Source: an uncultured Flavobacterium sp. (GTDB taxonomy: Bacteria > Bacteroidota > Bacteroidia > Flavobacteriales > Flavobacteriaceae). From it: 10,697 bases of DNA. The stretch is taken from NCBI GenBank assembly GCA_946886675.1, contig CAMPIZ010000032.1:1-10697 (forward strand), read 5' to 3'. The translations under genes were made by a program, and so were the position numbers. Position 1 is the first letter of the stretch; each line of letters starts with the position of its first letter. Positions 1 to 7,398 of this stretch are shown piece by piece. The notes under the pieces were generated by a model. The model saw nothing but the letters and a program-made list of their open reading frames with translations. It searched no databases and was not told the DNA's origin.

Positions 1-1
1 A

Positions 2-1066
2 ACAAATAAAAAGTTTCTGTTTATACTTATAACGCTTGTTGTTATTGGCGGAACTTTTGGAATATATAAATACATGCATTCGTTAGCCCATGAAACTACT
101 GACGATGCCCAAATAGAGAAAAACATGAGCCCTATTATACCACGTGTTACAGGTTATGTAACTAAGGTATATGTTAAGGATAATGATATAGTAAAAAAAG
201 GGGACACTCTTTTTGTAATAGACAGTAAAGATTATCAGGTAAGAGTTGAAGAAGCAAAAGCAGCCCTGGCAGCTGCCGAAGGTAACTTTGCAATGGCTAA
301 GGCTGATGTAGGGAGTGCAATGGCAAATGTATCGGTGTCTGAAGCTAATATCCAATCATCAAAAGGTAATATTGAAGCTGCAAAAGTAAGGCTTTGGAGA
401 GCTACAAATGATTTTGAACGTTTTCAGAACCTTTACAAAAACCACTCTATTACAAAACAACAGTTTGAACAGGCACAAGCCGCTAAACAGGAGGCAGAAG
501 CCCAGCTAAAAGTATTACAACAACAACAGGCAGCAAGCAGCTACCAGAAAAATGCAATCATCTCAAAAACGAACGTTTCCAATAAACAAACGGAAGTTGC
601 TGCTGCCAATATTGAAAAAGCACAGGCTGCACTGGAAGCTGCCAAACTAAATCTTTCATATACTGTTGTAACGGCATCTGTAGACGGGCAGGTTTCTACC
701 ATAGATATACAACCGGGACAGCTTGTACAGCCGGGACAGTCACTTTTTTACATTATCAATAACAAAGAGGCTTGGGTAGTGGCAAACTTTAAAGAAACCC
801 AGCTTAACAAAATGAGGGAAGGACAGGAAGTAGGCATAAAAGTAGATGCTTATCCCGATACTGAATTTAAAGGTGTTATTACCTCCTTCTCCCCTGCTAC
901 AGGTGCACGATTTTCTTTGCTGCCGCCGGATAATGCCACGGGTAACTTTGTAAAAACAGTACAAAGGCTTCCGGTTAAAATAAGCTTAACTGAAAATAAT
1001 GATAAAGAAAAAGTAAAACTGCTTCGCCCGGGTATGAACGTTGAAGTAGATGTACACTTAAAATAA
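2..1066 (+). CDS. emrA: HlyD/EmrA-family membrane fusion protein of a multidrug efflux pump (5' end outside window)
   Basis: Periplasmic adaptor that would link an inner-membrane pump to a TolC-like outer-membrane channel. The reading frame is open to the left edge, so the start codon lies upstream; 354 residues are visible. The ATG at 74 is internal, because the codons before it encode a positively charged start and a hydrophobic segment (visible residues about 5-24, FLFILITLVV onward), the usual single N-terminal anchor of EmrA. Next come a first lipoyl half (about 44-77, IIPRVTGYVTKVYVKDND), a long Ala/Gln/Glu-rich coiled-coil hairpin (about 80-215), a second lipoyl half (SVDGQVSTIDIQPGQ) and a beta-barrel region containing ATGNF and VQRLPVKI, typical of EmrA. 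It ends one base before the next ATG, so it is co-translated with the transporter. The family and the pairing are clear; the substrate cannot be read from sequence. Confidence 0.93.
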   Translation, partial: TNKKFLFILITLVVIGGTFGIYKYMHSLAHETTDDAQIEKNMSPIIPRVTGYVTKVYVKDNDIVKKGDTLFVIDSKDYQVRVEEAKAALAAAEGNFAMAKADVGSAMANVSVSEANIQSSKGNIEAAKVRLWRATNDFERFQNLYKNHSITKQQFEQAQAAKQEAEAQLKVLQQQQAASSYQKNAIISKTNVSNKQTEVAAANIEKAQAALEAAKLNLSYTVVTASVDGQVSTIDIQPGQLVQPGQSLFYIINNKEAWVVANFKETQLNKMREGQEVGIKVDAYPDTEFKGVITSFSPATGARFSLLPPDNATGNFVKTVQRLPVKISLTENNDKEKVKLLRPGMNVEVDVHLK

Positions 1067-1067
1067 T

Positions 1068-2654
1068 ATGGCAACAGTAACACAGGATGACAGCCTTGTA
1101 GAATATGGCTTCAGGCGGGTAATTATAACCGTTACCGCGGTACTGTGTGCCCTGCTTGAAATTGTAGATACTACCATTGTAAACGTAGCTTTAAACCAAA
1201 TGCGCGGTACACTGGGGGCAACACTTACAGATATTGCCTGGGTAATAACCGCCTATGCTATAGCAAACGTTATCATTATACCAATGACCAGTTGGCTATC
1301 GCAGCAGTTTGGACGTCGAAACTATTTTGCAGTATCTATTATAGTATTTACAGTAGCTTCCTTTTTATGTGGTAACGCCACCAATATATGGGAGCTTGTA
1401 TTTTTCAGGTTTATACAGGGTATGGGCGGTGGTGCCCTTCTGGTAACGGCGCAAACCATAATTACTGAGAGCTACCCTGCCGAAAAAAGAGGTATGGCGC
1501 AGGCTATATACGGTATGGGAGTAATTGTAGGCCCTACATTGGGACCGCCGCTGGGTGGTTATATTGTGGACAATTACCACTGGGGATGGATATTTTACAT
1601 CAATGTTCCGCTAGGAGTTATTGCTACGCTGCTTACTCTTATGTATGTAAAAAGCCCTAAATATGGTGAAAAGCTAAAAGCCAACCAGGTAGACTGGTGG
1701 GGTATTGTTTTTCTGGCTTCTTTTATTGGTTCTTTACAATATGTACTGGAGCACGGCCAGCAGGACGACTGGTTTGCAGACCCTACCATTGTTATACTTA
1801 GTGTAATAACAGTATTTGGGCTCCTGGCCTTTATCTGGAGGGAAATGACATATGAACATCCTATAGTAAACCTAAAAGTGCTTAAAGACAGTAACCTGCG
1901 CATAGGTACAATAATGTGTTTTATACTTGGTTTTGGATTGTATGGCTCTACTTTTATAGTGCCTATATATACACAGTCTGTTTTAGGATGGACGGCTCTG
2001 GATACAGGACTGCTGCTAATACCAAGTTCCCTTACAACCGCATTTATGATGCCCATAATAGGTAAGCTGATACAAAAAGGAGTACCGCAAACTTATATGG
2101 TGGCAATTGGTTTTCTTGTTTTCTTCTTCTTTACATTCTGGATGCACAACATCATTACAAATGATACTGGTGAAGAGCATATGTTCTGGCCGCTTATATT
2201 AAGAGGGATGGGATTAGGTTTGTTATTTGTTCCCATCACTACGCTTTCCCTATCTACCCTTAAAGGTAAAGGAATTGGAGAGGGAGCTGCATTTACAGGT
2301 ATGATGCGCCAGCTTGGAGGTTCTTTTGGAATCGCTATCATTACAACATTTATTTCACGCTTTACACAGGATCACAGGGTTAATCTTATTTCAAATCTGG
2401 ATAAAACGAGTTTTGAAGTGCAGCAACGTGTACAACAACTGCAACAAGGCTTTATGGCTAAAGGCTTTTCTGCAAACGAAGCAATGGACAAAGCTTATGC
2501 AGTACTAAACGGATCGGTAATGAAACAGGCTACTATACTTTCTTATATGGACATATTTATGTACCTGGGCATACTTTTCCTTCTTTGCATACCATTTATA
2601 TTACTGGTAAGGCGTGGCAAGGGTAAAGTAGATATGAGCGAAGCAATGCATTAA
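1068..2654 (+). CDS. emrB: DHA2-family (14-TM) major facilitator multidrug efflux transporter, EmrB type
   Basis: Proton-driven inner-membrane drug exporter of 528 residues, the normal length for EmrB/QacA-type DHA2 pumps. Visible family motifs are the TM1 motif EIVDTTIVNVALNQM (31-45), motif A between TM2 and TM3 (SWLSQQFGRRNYF, 75-87), a motif-B-like FFRFIQGMGGG (112-122) and motif C in TM5 (GMGVIVGPTLGPPLGG, 149-164), which marks antiporters. Hydrophobic segments continue to near the C-terminus, which ends in a short charged tail (RRGKGK). The ATG lies one base after the adaptor's stop, and the upstream bases are A-rich with no Shine-Dalgarno. A bidirectional terminator follows. The pump would work with the adjacent adaptor and a TolC-like channel; no channel gene is visible, though it could be upstream of the window. 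Confidence 0.95.
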   Translation: MATVTQDDSLVEYGFRRVIITVTAVLCALLEIVDTTIVNVALNQMRGTLGATLTDIAWVITAYAIANVIIIPMTSWLSQQFGRRNYFAVSIIVFTVASFLCGNATNIWELVFFRFIQGMGGGALLVTAQTIITESYPAEKRGMAQAIYGMGVIVGPTLGPPLGGYIVDNYHWGWIFYINVPLGVIATLLTLMYVKSPKYGEKLKANQVDWWGIVFLASFIGSLQYVLEHGQQDDWFADPTIVILSVITVFGLLAFIWREMTYEHPIVNLKVLKDSNLRIGTIMCFILGFGLYGSTFIVPIYTQSVLGWTALDTGLLLIPSSLTTAFMMPIIGKLIQKGVPQTYMVAIGFLVFFFFTFWMHNIITNDTGEEHMFWPLILRGMGLGLLFVPITTLSLSTLKGKGIGEGAAFTGMMRQLGGSFGIAIITTFISRFTQDHRVNLISNLDKTSFEVQQRVQQLQQGFMAKGFSANEAMDKAYAVLNGSVMKQATILSYMDIFMYLGILFLLCIPFILLVRRGKGKVDMSEAMH

Positions 2655-2700
2655 TAAGGTTATTGAATTTTAGAATAATAATTGGTTTGGTTTAAATTGA

Positions 2701-2736
2701 AAAACTCCGGATGCATGACTGCTCCGGAGTTTTTTT
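2701..2736. terminator. Bidirectional intrinsic terminator between convergent emrB and yaaA
   Basis: Perfect 11-bp stem: AAAACTCCGGA (2701-2711) pairs with TCCGGAGTTTT (2723-2733) around an 11-nt loop. On the plus strand it continues as a T run to 2736. On the minus strand the arm itself reads GGAGTTTTT. It therefore suits both the plus-strand efflux operon ending at 2654 and the minus-strand yaaA ending at 2782. Besides this element, 2655-2781 shows no other feature. Confidence 0.9.
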
Positions 2737-2781
2737 ATTCTAAAATTAAATATTTGGTATCTCACATCTCTTCTCTATAAT

Positions 2782-3540
2782 CTATCTTGTAAAAACCAAT
2801 TTATTTCCTTTAGATAGTTTGGAATCATATTTATAACCCTCATAATCAAAGCCTTTAAGCCCGCTAAGAGAACGGATATTTTTATCCATAATATAGCGTA
2901 CCATCATACCCCTGGCCTTTTTGGCAAAAAAACTAATCATTTTAAGTTTTCCATCTTTATAATCCTTAAACTCAGGAGTTATTACAGGTACCTTTAGAGC
3001 CTTGGCATCTATGGCATCAAAGTATTCTTTACTGGCAAGGTTAACAAACAGCTCATCGTCCTTCAGTTCACTATTAAGCGATTCGGTAAGCGTTTGTTTC
3101 CAAAACTCATACAGGTTTTTATTTTCTCCTACCTCAAGCTGGGTACCCATTTCCAGACGGTAAGGCTGTATAAGGTCCAGCGGTTTTAATATACCATACA
3201 GTCCGGAAAGTATCCTTAAAGTATCCTGCATTTTATTGAGCTTGGATGTTGGTAAAGTATAAGCATCCAGCCCAATATATACATCACCTTTAAAAGCATA
3301 CATGGCAGGCCTTGCATTTTTTGTGGTAAAAGGTGTTTTCCACTCCTGGTTACGCTGCCAGTTAAGGTCTGCCAGTTTATCGCTAATGTCCATAAGGTTA
3401 ATTAATTCAGCTGGTGATTTTTCTTTAAGAGTGTTGTGTATTGTCTGGCTTTGAGATAAAAATTCAGGCTGAGAATGCTTCCTTGTAGGAAGTTTAGTTT
3501 CAAAATCCAGCGTTTTTGCAGGAGAAATAACGATCTTCAT
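2782..3540 (-). CDS. yaaA: YaaA/UPF0246 (DUF328) family peroxide-stress protein
   Basis: Cytoplasmic protein of 252 residues, close to the roughly 258 of the E. coli protein. The N-terminus MKIVISPAKTLDFE is the family hallmark. Other conserved stretches are AMYAFKGDVYIGLDA (79-93), LSGLYGILKPLDLIQPYR (111-128), NLASKEYF (167-174) and KKARGMMVRYI (207-217). In E. coli YaaA limits iron-driven oxidative damage during hydrogen peroxide stress and has been reported to bind DNA; transferring that role here is inference from family membership. It has no signal peptide or membrane segment. It is monocistronic, diverges from the ABC operon and converges on the efflux operon. A near-consensus flavobacterial promoter lies immediately upstream, giving a leader of about 15 nt. 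The start is fixed by the conserved MKIVISPAKT. Confidence 0.95.
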   Translation of the reverse strand: MKIVISPAKTLDFETKLPTRKHSQPEFLSQSQTIHNTLKEKSPAELINLMDISDKLADLNWQRNQEWKTPFTTKNARPAMYAFKGDVYIGLDAYTLPTSKLNKMQDTLRILSGLYGILKPLDLIQPYRLEMGTQLEVGENKNLYEFWKQTLTESLNSELKDDELFVNLASKEYFDAIDAKALKVPVITPEFKDYKDGKLKMISFFAKKARGMMVRYIMDKNIRSLSGLKGFDYEGYKYDSKLSKGNKLVFTR

Positions 3541-3559
3541 ATACTAATTTGTTATCCTT

Positions 3560-3590
3560 CAAAGTTAATGATTGTAGCATTATACACAAA
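3560..3590 (-). promoter_or_regulatory. Flavobacterial-type promoter of yaaA
   Basis: Read on the minus strand: TTTG (3590-3587), a 19-nt spacer, then TAACTTTG (3567-3560). This matches TTG-N(17-23)-TAnnTTTG exactly. With the -7 element ending at 3560, transcription would start near 3555, leaving about 15 nt before the ATG at 3540. Confidence 0.75.
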
Positions 3591-3648
3591 GCCTATGCAT
3601 AAGTGTTGTAATGAAATTATTATATTAGCCAACAAACCAATTAAAACA

Positions 3649-4554
3649 ATGACAGATTACATTATCCGGACAAATTCCCTTACGTTCAACTATTCTAAAA
3701 AACGAAATGCGTTAAGCAATGTATCCCTAAATGTGCCAAAAGGCTCAATATATGGTTTTTTAGGACCCAATGGCGCAGGAAAATCAACCACAATGCGACT
3801 GCTTACAGGGATACTGCCACAGCAGGACAATTCTATTTCCATATTTGGACAACCTCTACATCAACAGCTGCCAAAGGTGTTTGAGAACGTGGGCTCCCTT
3901 GTAGAAAGCCCTGCCCTTTACCTGCATCTTAGCGGGTATGATAACTTAAAATATATTGCTAAACTGCGCAACGTACCCGAAAGCCGAATTAATGAAGTGC
4001 TGGAGCTGGTAGACCTGCAAAGGGATGCAAAAAGAAAAGCCAAAAACTATTCGTTAGGTATGAAACAGCGCCTCGCTATTGGTATGGCGTTATTAGATGA
4101 ACCGGAACTGCTTTTACTTGATGAACCTGTTAACGGGCTCGATCCAAATGGTATTCAGGATATAAGAAAACTGTTGGTAAGGCTTAACAAAGAAAAAGGA
4201 ACTACCATTTTTGTATCAAGCCACCTGCTTGCCGAAATTGAAAAAATGTGTACCCATGTAGGTATTATCAGTAAAGGTAAACTACAGTTTGAGGGAACGA
4301 TGGAGGAACTTTCCAAAAAGTCCGGCTTATGCAAAATAAGAATAACTATTAAGGATGCCGAACGCTGGCACCGCGAACTTATAAATGATATTGCTACAGC
4401 AGAACTGGATAACATATCACAAATCTCGCTTGAACTTCAAAGCCGTGAAGATATACCCGCATTCACTAAAAACCTTGTAAACCGCGGAGCCGAAATTTAT
4501 GAGATAAAAATACTTGACGGGCTGGAAGAATGGTTCATGGCCCTTGTAAACTAA
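3649..4554 (+). CDS. ABC transporter ATP-binding protein, BcrA/lantibiotic-immunity-like subfamily
   Basis: Cytoplasmic ATPase of 301 residues that would energise the permease encoded 25 bp downstream. Walker A is GPNGAGKST (39-47), the signature is YSLGMKQRL (134-142), Walker B is LLLLDEP (154-160) and the switch histidine is H192 (SSHLLAE). The position usually held by the Q-loop glutamine reads LVESPALY (E86), as is common in BcrA-type ATPases. The C-terminal 80 residues form the accessory region seen in that subfamily. The ATG at 3649 was chosen because it gives a standard N-terminus; an in-frame ATG at 3475 would add 58 residues, run into yaaA on the other strand and cross its promoter. 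An imperfect -7-like TATATTAG (3621-3628) lies upstream without a well-spaced -33 element. Three consecutive TAA codons end the gene. Substrate unknown; bacitracin- or lantibiotic-type protection is only an analogy. Confidence 0.92.
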   Translation: MTDYIIRTNSLTFNYSKKRNALSNVSLNVPKGSIYGFLGPNGAGKSTTMRLLTGILPQQDNSISIFGQPLHQQLPKVFENVGSLVESPALYLHLSGYDNLKYIAKLRNVPESRINEVLELVDLQRDAKRKAKNYSLGMKQRLAIGMALLDEPELLLLDEPVNGLDPNGIQDIRKLLVRLNKEKGTTIFVSSHLLAEIEKMCTHVGIISKGKLQFEGTMEELSKKSGLCKIRITIKDAERWHRELINDIATAELDNISQISLELQSREDIPAFTKNLVNRGAEIYEIKILDGLEEWFMALVN

Positions 4555-4579
4555 TAATAACCTTACCAACACTACAATA

Positions 4580-6790
4580 ATGCAAAACTTTATTACTGCC
4601 TTAAAGGCAGAACATTTAAAGAAAAAAAGAACAGGCATCTATGTAACCTCTGCCATACTGGGTATTATATCACCTTTAATAATGATCCTGGTAATGTTTT
4701 TTGAGAATAGCCCCGAACGCGGAGGCATGCCGTATAATTATTACCTTGACCTTATACAAGATACACTGGATCCTTTTGCCGGGTTCTTTTTTCCGCTTCT
4801 TATAATAATTACGGTAAGCCGAATTACACAGATTGACCATCGTAACGGTGGATGGCAGCTTATGGAAACTCAGCCCCTCAATAAGATATCAATCTATTTT
4901 TCAAAATTTTCGATAGTGCTTATAGCAATGCTAATTTCAATATTTTCATTGGTTGCGGCCTGTTACCTTTTTGGGTGGATATATAGTCTTGTTAATGATA
5001 TACCTGAGCAGGCAGCCACGAGCTTTGCATTTGCTGAAATATTCTGGCTGGTGGCCAGGCTTTTACTGGCAGGTTTGCTTCTCGCCGCCTTTCAGTATAT
5101 AATATCGGTATTAATGCCAAGCTTTATCTGGTCCATATTAATAGGTTTCTTTTTATTGCTTGCATTTATCTTCCTGAAAGCGTTTAATGTAACGCCAGAC
5201 TGGTATCCGCTTGAGCCTTTGAGTAAAGTGTCGGGTTATCGAAAAGGAAGTGATTTAGGGTATTGGATAACCTATTCTGAAACTGCGAGTTTCCTGTTAA
5301 GTTTCATATTACTCTATTTAGGTTTTAAATGGTATAAACATAAAGGTTTTAAAGCTGCATTTTTTGGAAAAGGCAACAGGATAGCAATGCTCCTTGCCGT
5401 ACTTGTTATTGCCGGAGGCTTACTCGCTTACACACTTATGCCTGTTGAGGCAGAACCTCATAACAGGACTGTTGTTGCCGGCAAGATTGAGAGTGACAGG
5501 CCATTGCAAAATGTGTATATAAGAGATATGTTTATACATGATACGGTTGCTGTTATACCTATTAAGGATAATAAATTTCACGCAGTAATACCTCAGGATG
5601 TGGCACTGGATAAATATGAAATATTATTTGATGAGGTCGTACAGAAATTTGCCATTTTCGGAAAGAATGACAGTACATATATCGACCTTAAGCTCAACAA
5701 GACAGCTTCGTCTGATGTGATTACAGGTACAAGGCTTGCCGAAAACAGGTTTAGCTCTGAAACTAATATTTCCGGGATGGTGGCATATTATGTAGGGCGA
5801 AATCAGTTTATGGAAAACCCGGATTTTATAATGAAACAACTTGTTGACGAGTGGGAAGATGCCATGGACGAGTCCGGTAAATTCAAAACAGTTGACAACT
5901 ATGTGCCAAGGCCTGACTTTTTAGATAAGCAGAAGAAAATAATGACTGTACAGTATCTTAATACATGGGATTCTTACGTTGCAAAAAGAGCCGCTCTATA
6001 CCCTGACCAAAAAACTGAAGAGTCTGAAGACCTTAAAAAGATCAAGGCTACTATAATATTAAATGATGAGAGCCTTATGACTGATAATGAATATCTTTAT
6101 TATGTTATGACACAGCTTACTGCCAATAATAAAGCAGACATAAGTGAAGATGATAAAAACCTTATGGCCATAGCCAAAATGCCGACAGGAAGCTTTAAAG
6201 ACAAAATGCTTTATTACCAGCTGAATAAAAGTGTTAATGAGGCTTCCGGTAAAATGGAAAGAGATACACTTATAGCCAATTATGCTTCCGGTTTTGAAGA
6301 CAATAGATATAAATCTATTATTGAGAATACCGCCAATACTTTAGAAAGCATAAGCTCCGGTAAGCAGGCTCCTTTATTTGACGCCATTACTCTGGATAAT
6401 AAGCCGGTTAACCTGGCCGACCTTAGGGGCAAGTATGTGGTAATAGATGTGTGGGCAACCTGGTGCGGGCCATGCAAATATGAGTCACCTTATTTTGATA
6501 AGATGGCTATTAAATATAAAGACAACGACCAGATTCAGTTTGTTGCTGCAAGTATAGATGACAATATACAACAGTGGTTTATTGATGCAAAAGCCAAATC
6601 TAAATCGGTACTGCAGTTACATATAAACGACAAAAAGCAATTTAGTAAAGATTATAATGCTCAAAGCATACCAAGATTTATACTGATTAACCCTGATGGT
6701 AACTTTGTAGATTCGAATCTTACTCGCCCAAGTGAGAAAGGTTTTGAAAATTCGCTGAGGGAAGCATTAGGGCTTGCCAAACAAAAATAA
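4580..6790 (+). CDS. Fusion protein: ABC-2 type permease + DUF4369-like domain + TlpA-type thioredoxin
   Basis: Unusual 736-residue protein. Residues 1-255 look like an ABC-2 permease of the lantibiotic-immunity type, with hydrophobic segments at about 18-41, 66-83, 108-135, 154-179, 181-202 and 232-251 and the phrase METQPLNKISIYFSKF (95-110). A positively charged loop (KWYKHKGFK, 250-258) precedes a seventh hydrophobic segment (269-290), which would carry the rest of the chain into the periplasm. Residues about 296-390 resemble the beta-rich DUF4369 domain found before TlpA in Bacteroidota (GKIES... then ITGTRLAENRF). About 390-590 is a charged helical linker. Residues 592-736 are a thioredoxin fold with WCGPC (628-632) and the cis-proline loop SIPRF (P698). 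The frame is continuous, without a frameshift. It would pair with the upstream ATPase. Inferred role: periplasmic thiol-disulfide exchange physically tied to an exporter. The fusion is clear; the function is unknown. Confidence 0.88.
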   Translation: MQNFITALKAEHLKKKRTGIYVTSAILGIISPLIMILVMFFENSPERGGMPYNYYLDLIQDTLDPFAGFFFPLLIIITVSRITQIDHRNGGWQLMETQPLNKISIYFSKFSIVLIAMLISIFSLVAACYLFGWIYSLVNDIPEQAATSFAFAEIFWLVARLLLAGLLLAAFQYIISVLMPSFIWSILIGFFLLLAFIFLKAFNVTPDWYPLEPLSKVSGYRKGSDLGYWITYSETASFLLSFILLYLGFKWYKHKGFKAAFFGKGNRIAMLLAVLVIAGGLLAYTLMPVEAEPHNRTVVAGKIESDRPLQNVYIRDMFIHDTVAVIPIKDNKFHAVIPQDVALDKYEILFDEVVQKFAIFGKNDSTYIDLKLNKTASSDVITGTRLAENRFSSETNISGMVAYYVGRNQFMENPDFIMKQLVDEWEDAMDESGKFKTVDNYVPRPDFLDKQKKIMTVQYLNTWDSYVAKRAALYPDQKTEESEDLKKIKATIILNDESLMTDNEYLYYVMTQLTANNKADISEDDKNLMAIAKMPTGSFKDKMLYYQLNKSVNEASGKMERDTLIANYASGFEDNRYKSIIENTANTLESISSGKQAPLFDAITLDNKPVNLADLRGKYVVIDVWATWCGPCKYESPYFDKMAIKYKDNDQIQFVAASIDDNIQQWFIDAKAKSKSVLQLHINDKKQFSKDYNAQSIPRFILINPDGNFVDSNLTRPSEKGFENSLREALGLAKQK

Positions 6791-6801
6791 TTTTATCTTT
6801 G
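6774..6801 (+). promoter_or_regulatory. Promoter of the LuxR-type gene, partly inside the upstream CDS
   Basis: TTG (6774-6776), a 17-nt spacer, then TATCTTTG (6794-6801), an exact match to TTG-N(17-23)-TAnnTTTG. The -33 element lies inside the last codons of the permease-thioredoxin gene. The -7 element ends only 4 bases before the ATG at 6806, so the expected start site falls on or next to the A of the start codon. Confidence 0.65.
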
Positions 6802-6805
6802 CAGC

Positions 6806-7276
6806 ATGCTAGCTGCAATTAAAAAACATAAAAGCATACTATTATACGGTTCCAGTCTTGCGCTGCTGCTATTGCTGCTGCGCTGGCTGGAATTTCGTTT
6901 TTTAATACTAAGCCCTTCGCTGGATATTTATTCCGGTATATTGGCAATTATATTTACTGCACTGGGTATATGGCTTGCCCTTAACCTGGCCAAACCCAAA
7001 ACTAAGACTGTAATTGTTGAAAAAGAGGTTTACATAAAGCCCGAAGCAGAATTTGTGCTTAATGAGGCAGAACTGCAGAGGCTTAACCTTACTTCAAGGG
7101 AGCTGGATGTATTACAGCTTATGGCAAAAGGCATGAGCAATCAAGAAATTGCCGAAAAGCTTTTTGTTTCGCTAAACACTATTAAAACACATTCGGGAAA
7201 ACTTTTTGAAAAAATGGAAGTAAAAAGGCGTACCCAAGCTGTAGAAAAAGCTAAAAGACTGAGCATCATACCTTAA
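6806..7276 (+). CDS. Membrane-tethered LuxR/GerE-type transcriptional regulator
   Basis: DNA-binding regulator of 156 residues with no receiver or ligand-binding domain. Two hydrophobic segments (about 12-28, with LALLLLLLRW, and 42-62) probably form a hairpin anchor. A short linker (63-94, VEKEVYIKPEAEFVLNEAEL) leads to a GerE helix-turn-helix (95-146) with LTSRELDVLQLMAKGMSNQE and LFVSLNTIKTHSGKLF. The DNA-binding domain is therefore cytoplasmic and membrane-held. The gene starts 15 bp after the permease-thioredoxin stop, with no terminator between, so it could be read from the ABC operon as well as from its own promoter. No alternative start keeps the first membrane segment, and the next methionine is M106. 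The signal sensed and the targets are not visible in the sequence. Confidence 0.9.
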   Translation: MLAAIKKHKSILLYGSSLALLLLLLRWLEFRFLILSPSLDIYSGILAIIFTALGIWLALNLAKPKTKTVIVEKEVYIKPEAEFVLNEAELQRLNLTSRELDVLQLMAKGMSNQEIAEKLFVSLNTIKTHSGKLFEKMEVKRRTQAVEKAKRLSIIP

Positions 7277-7317
7277 AACATTTCACACAAAAGTTGTAAT
7301 TTTATAAAAAACGGAAA

Positions 7318-7344
7318 AATCACCCGAAAGGATGATTTGTTTTT
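7318..7344 (+). terminator. Probable intrinsic terminator after the LuxR-type gene
   Basis: AATCACCC (7318-7325) pairs with GGATGATT (7330-7337), with one C/A mismatch, around a GAAA tetraloop. The stem is preceded by an A run and followed by TGTTTTT (7338-7344). The stem is weak in GC, so readthrough into the next gene is likely. Its right arm overlaps the TTTG used as the -33 element of the following promoter. Confidence 0.6.
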
Positions 7345-7365
7345 ATCCCTTAATGTTCAATTTTG
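7336..7365 (+). promoter_or_regulatory. Candidate promoter of the DUF4199-VOC pair
   Basis: TTTG (7336-7339), an 18-nt spacer, then CAATTTTG (7358-7365), one mismatch from TAnnTTTG. Transcription would start near 7370, about 29 nt before the ATG at 7399. The imperfect -7 element lowers confidence. Confidence 0.45.
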
Positions 7366-7398
7366 CCCAGTAAACAAACACTAAAACAAATAACAGGT

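Noticed and set aside
3578..3613. Inverted repeat CATTA-ACAC / GTGT-TAATG between yaaA and the ABC genes
   Set aside because: Arms are short and interrupted by unequal internal bases; weak compared with the clear yaaA promoter it overlaps.
3606..3628. TTG and TATATTAG as a promoter for the ABC operon
   Set aside because: The -7 element has a mismatch in its conserved TTTG and the spacing is only 12 nt; too weak to list as a feature, though a promoter must lie in this region.
3475..3648. Upstream in-frame ATG that would extend the ABC ATPase by 58 residues
   Set aside because: It overlaps the 5' part of yaaA on the other strand and the yaaA promoter, the added residues do not resemble an ABC N-terminus, and the ATG at 3649 gives a standard start.
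6788..6806. The LuxR-type gene is in the same frame as the permease-thioredoxin gene, separated by one TAA, suggesting stop readthrough
   Set aside because: A shared frame has a one-in-three chance, the TAA has no visible readthrough context, and an exact promoter plus ATG explains separate expression.
6855..6892. CTG-rich repeat in the LuxR-type gene
   Set aside because: It encodes the leucine run of the first membrane segment and has no separate repeat structure.
7363..7398. TTG start extending the DUF4199 protein by 12 residues
   Set aside because: It lies inside the -7-like promoter element; the ATG at 7399 gives a family-like N-terminus.
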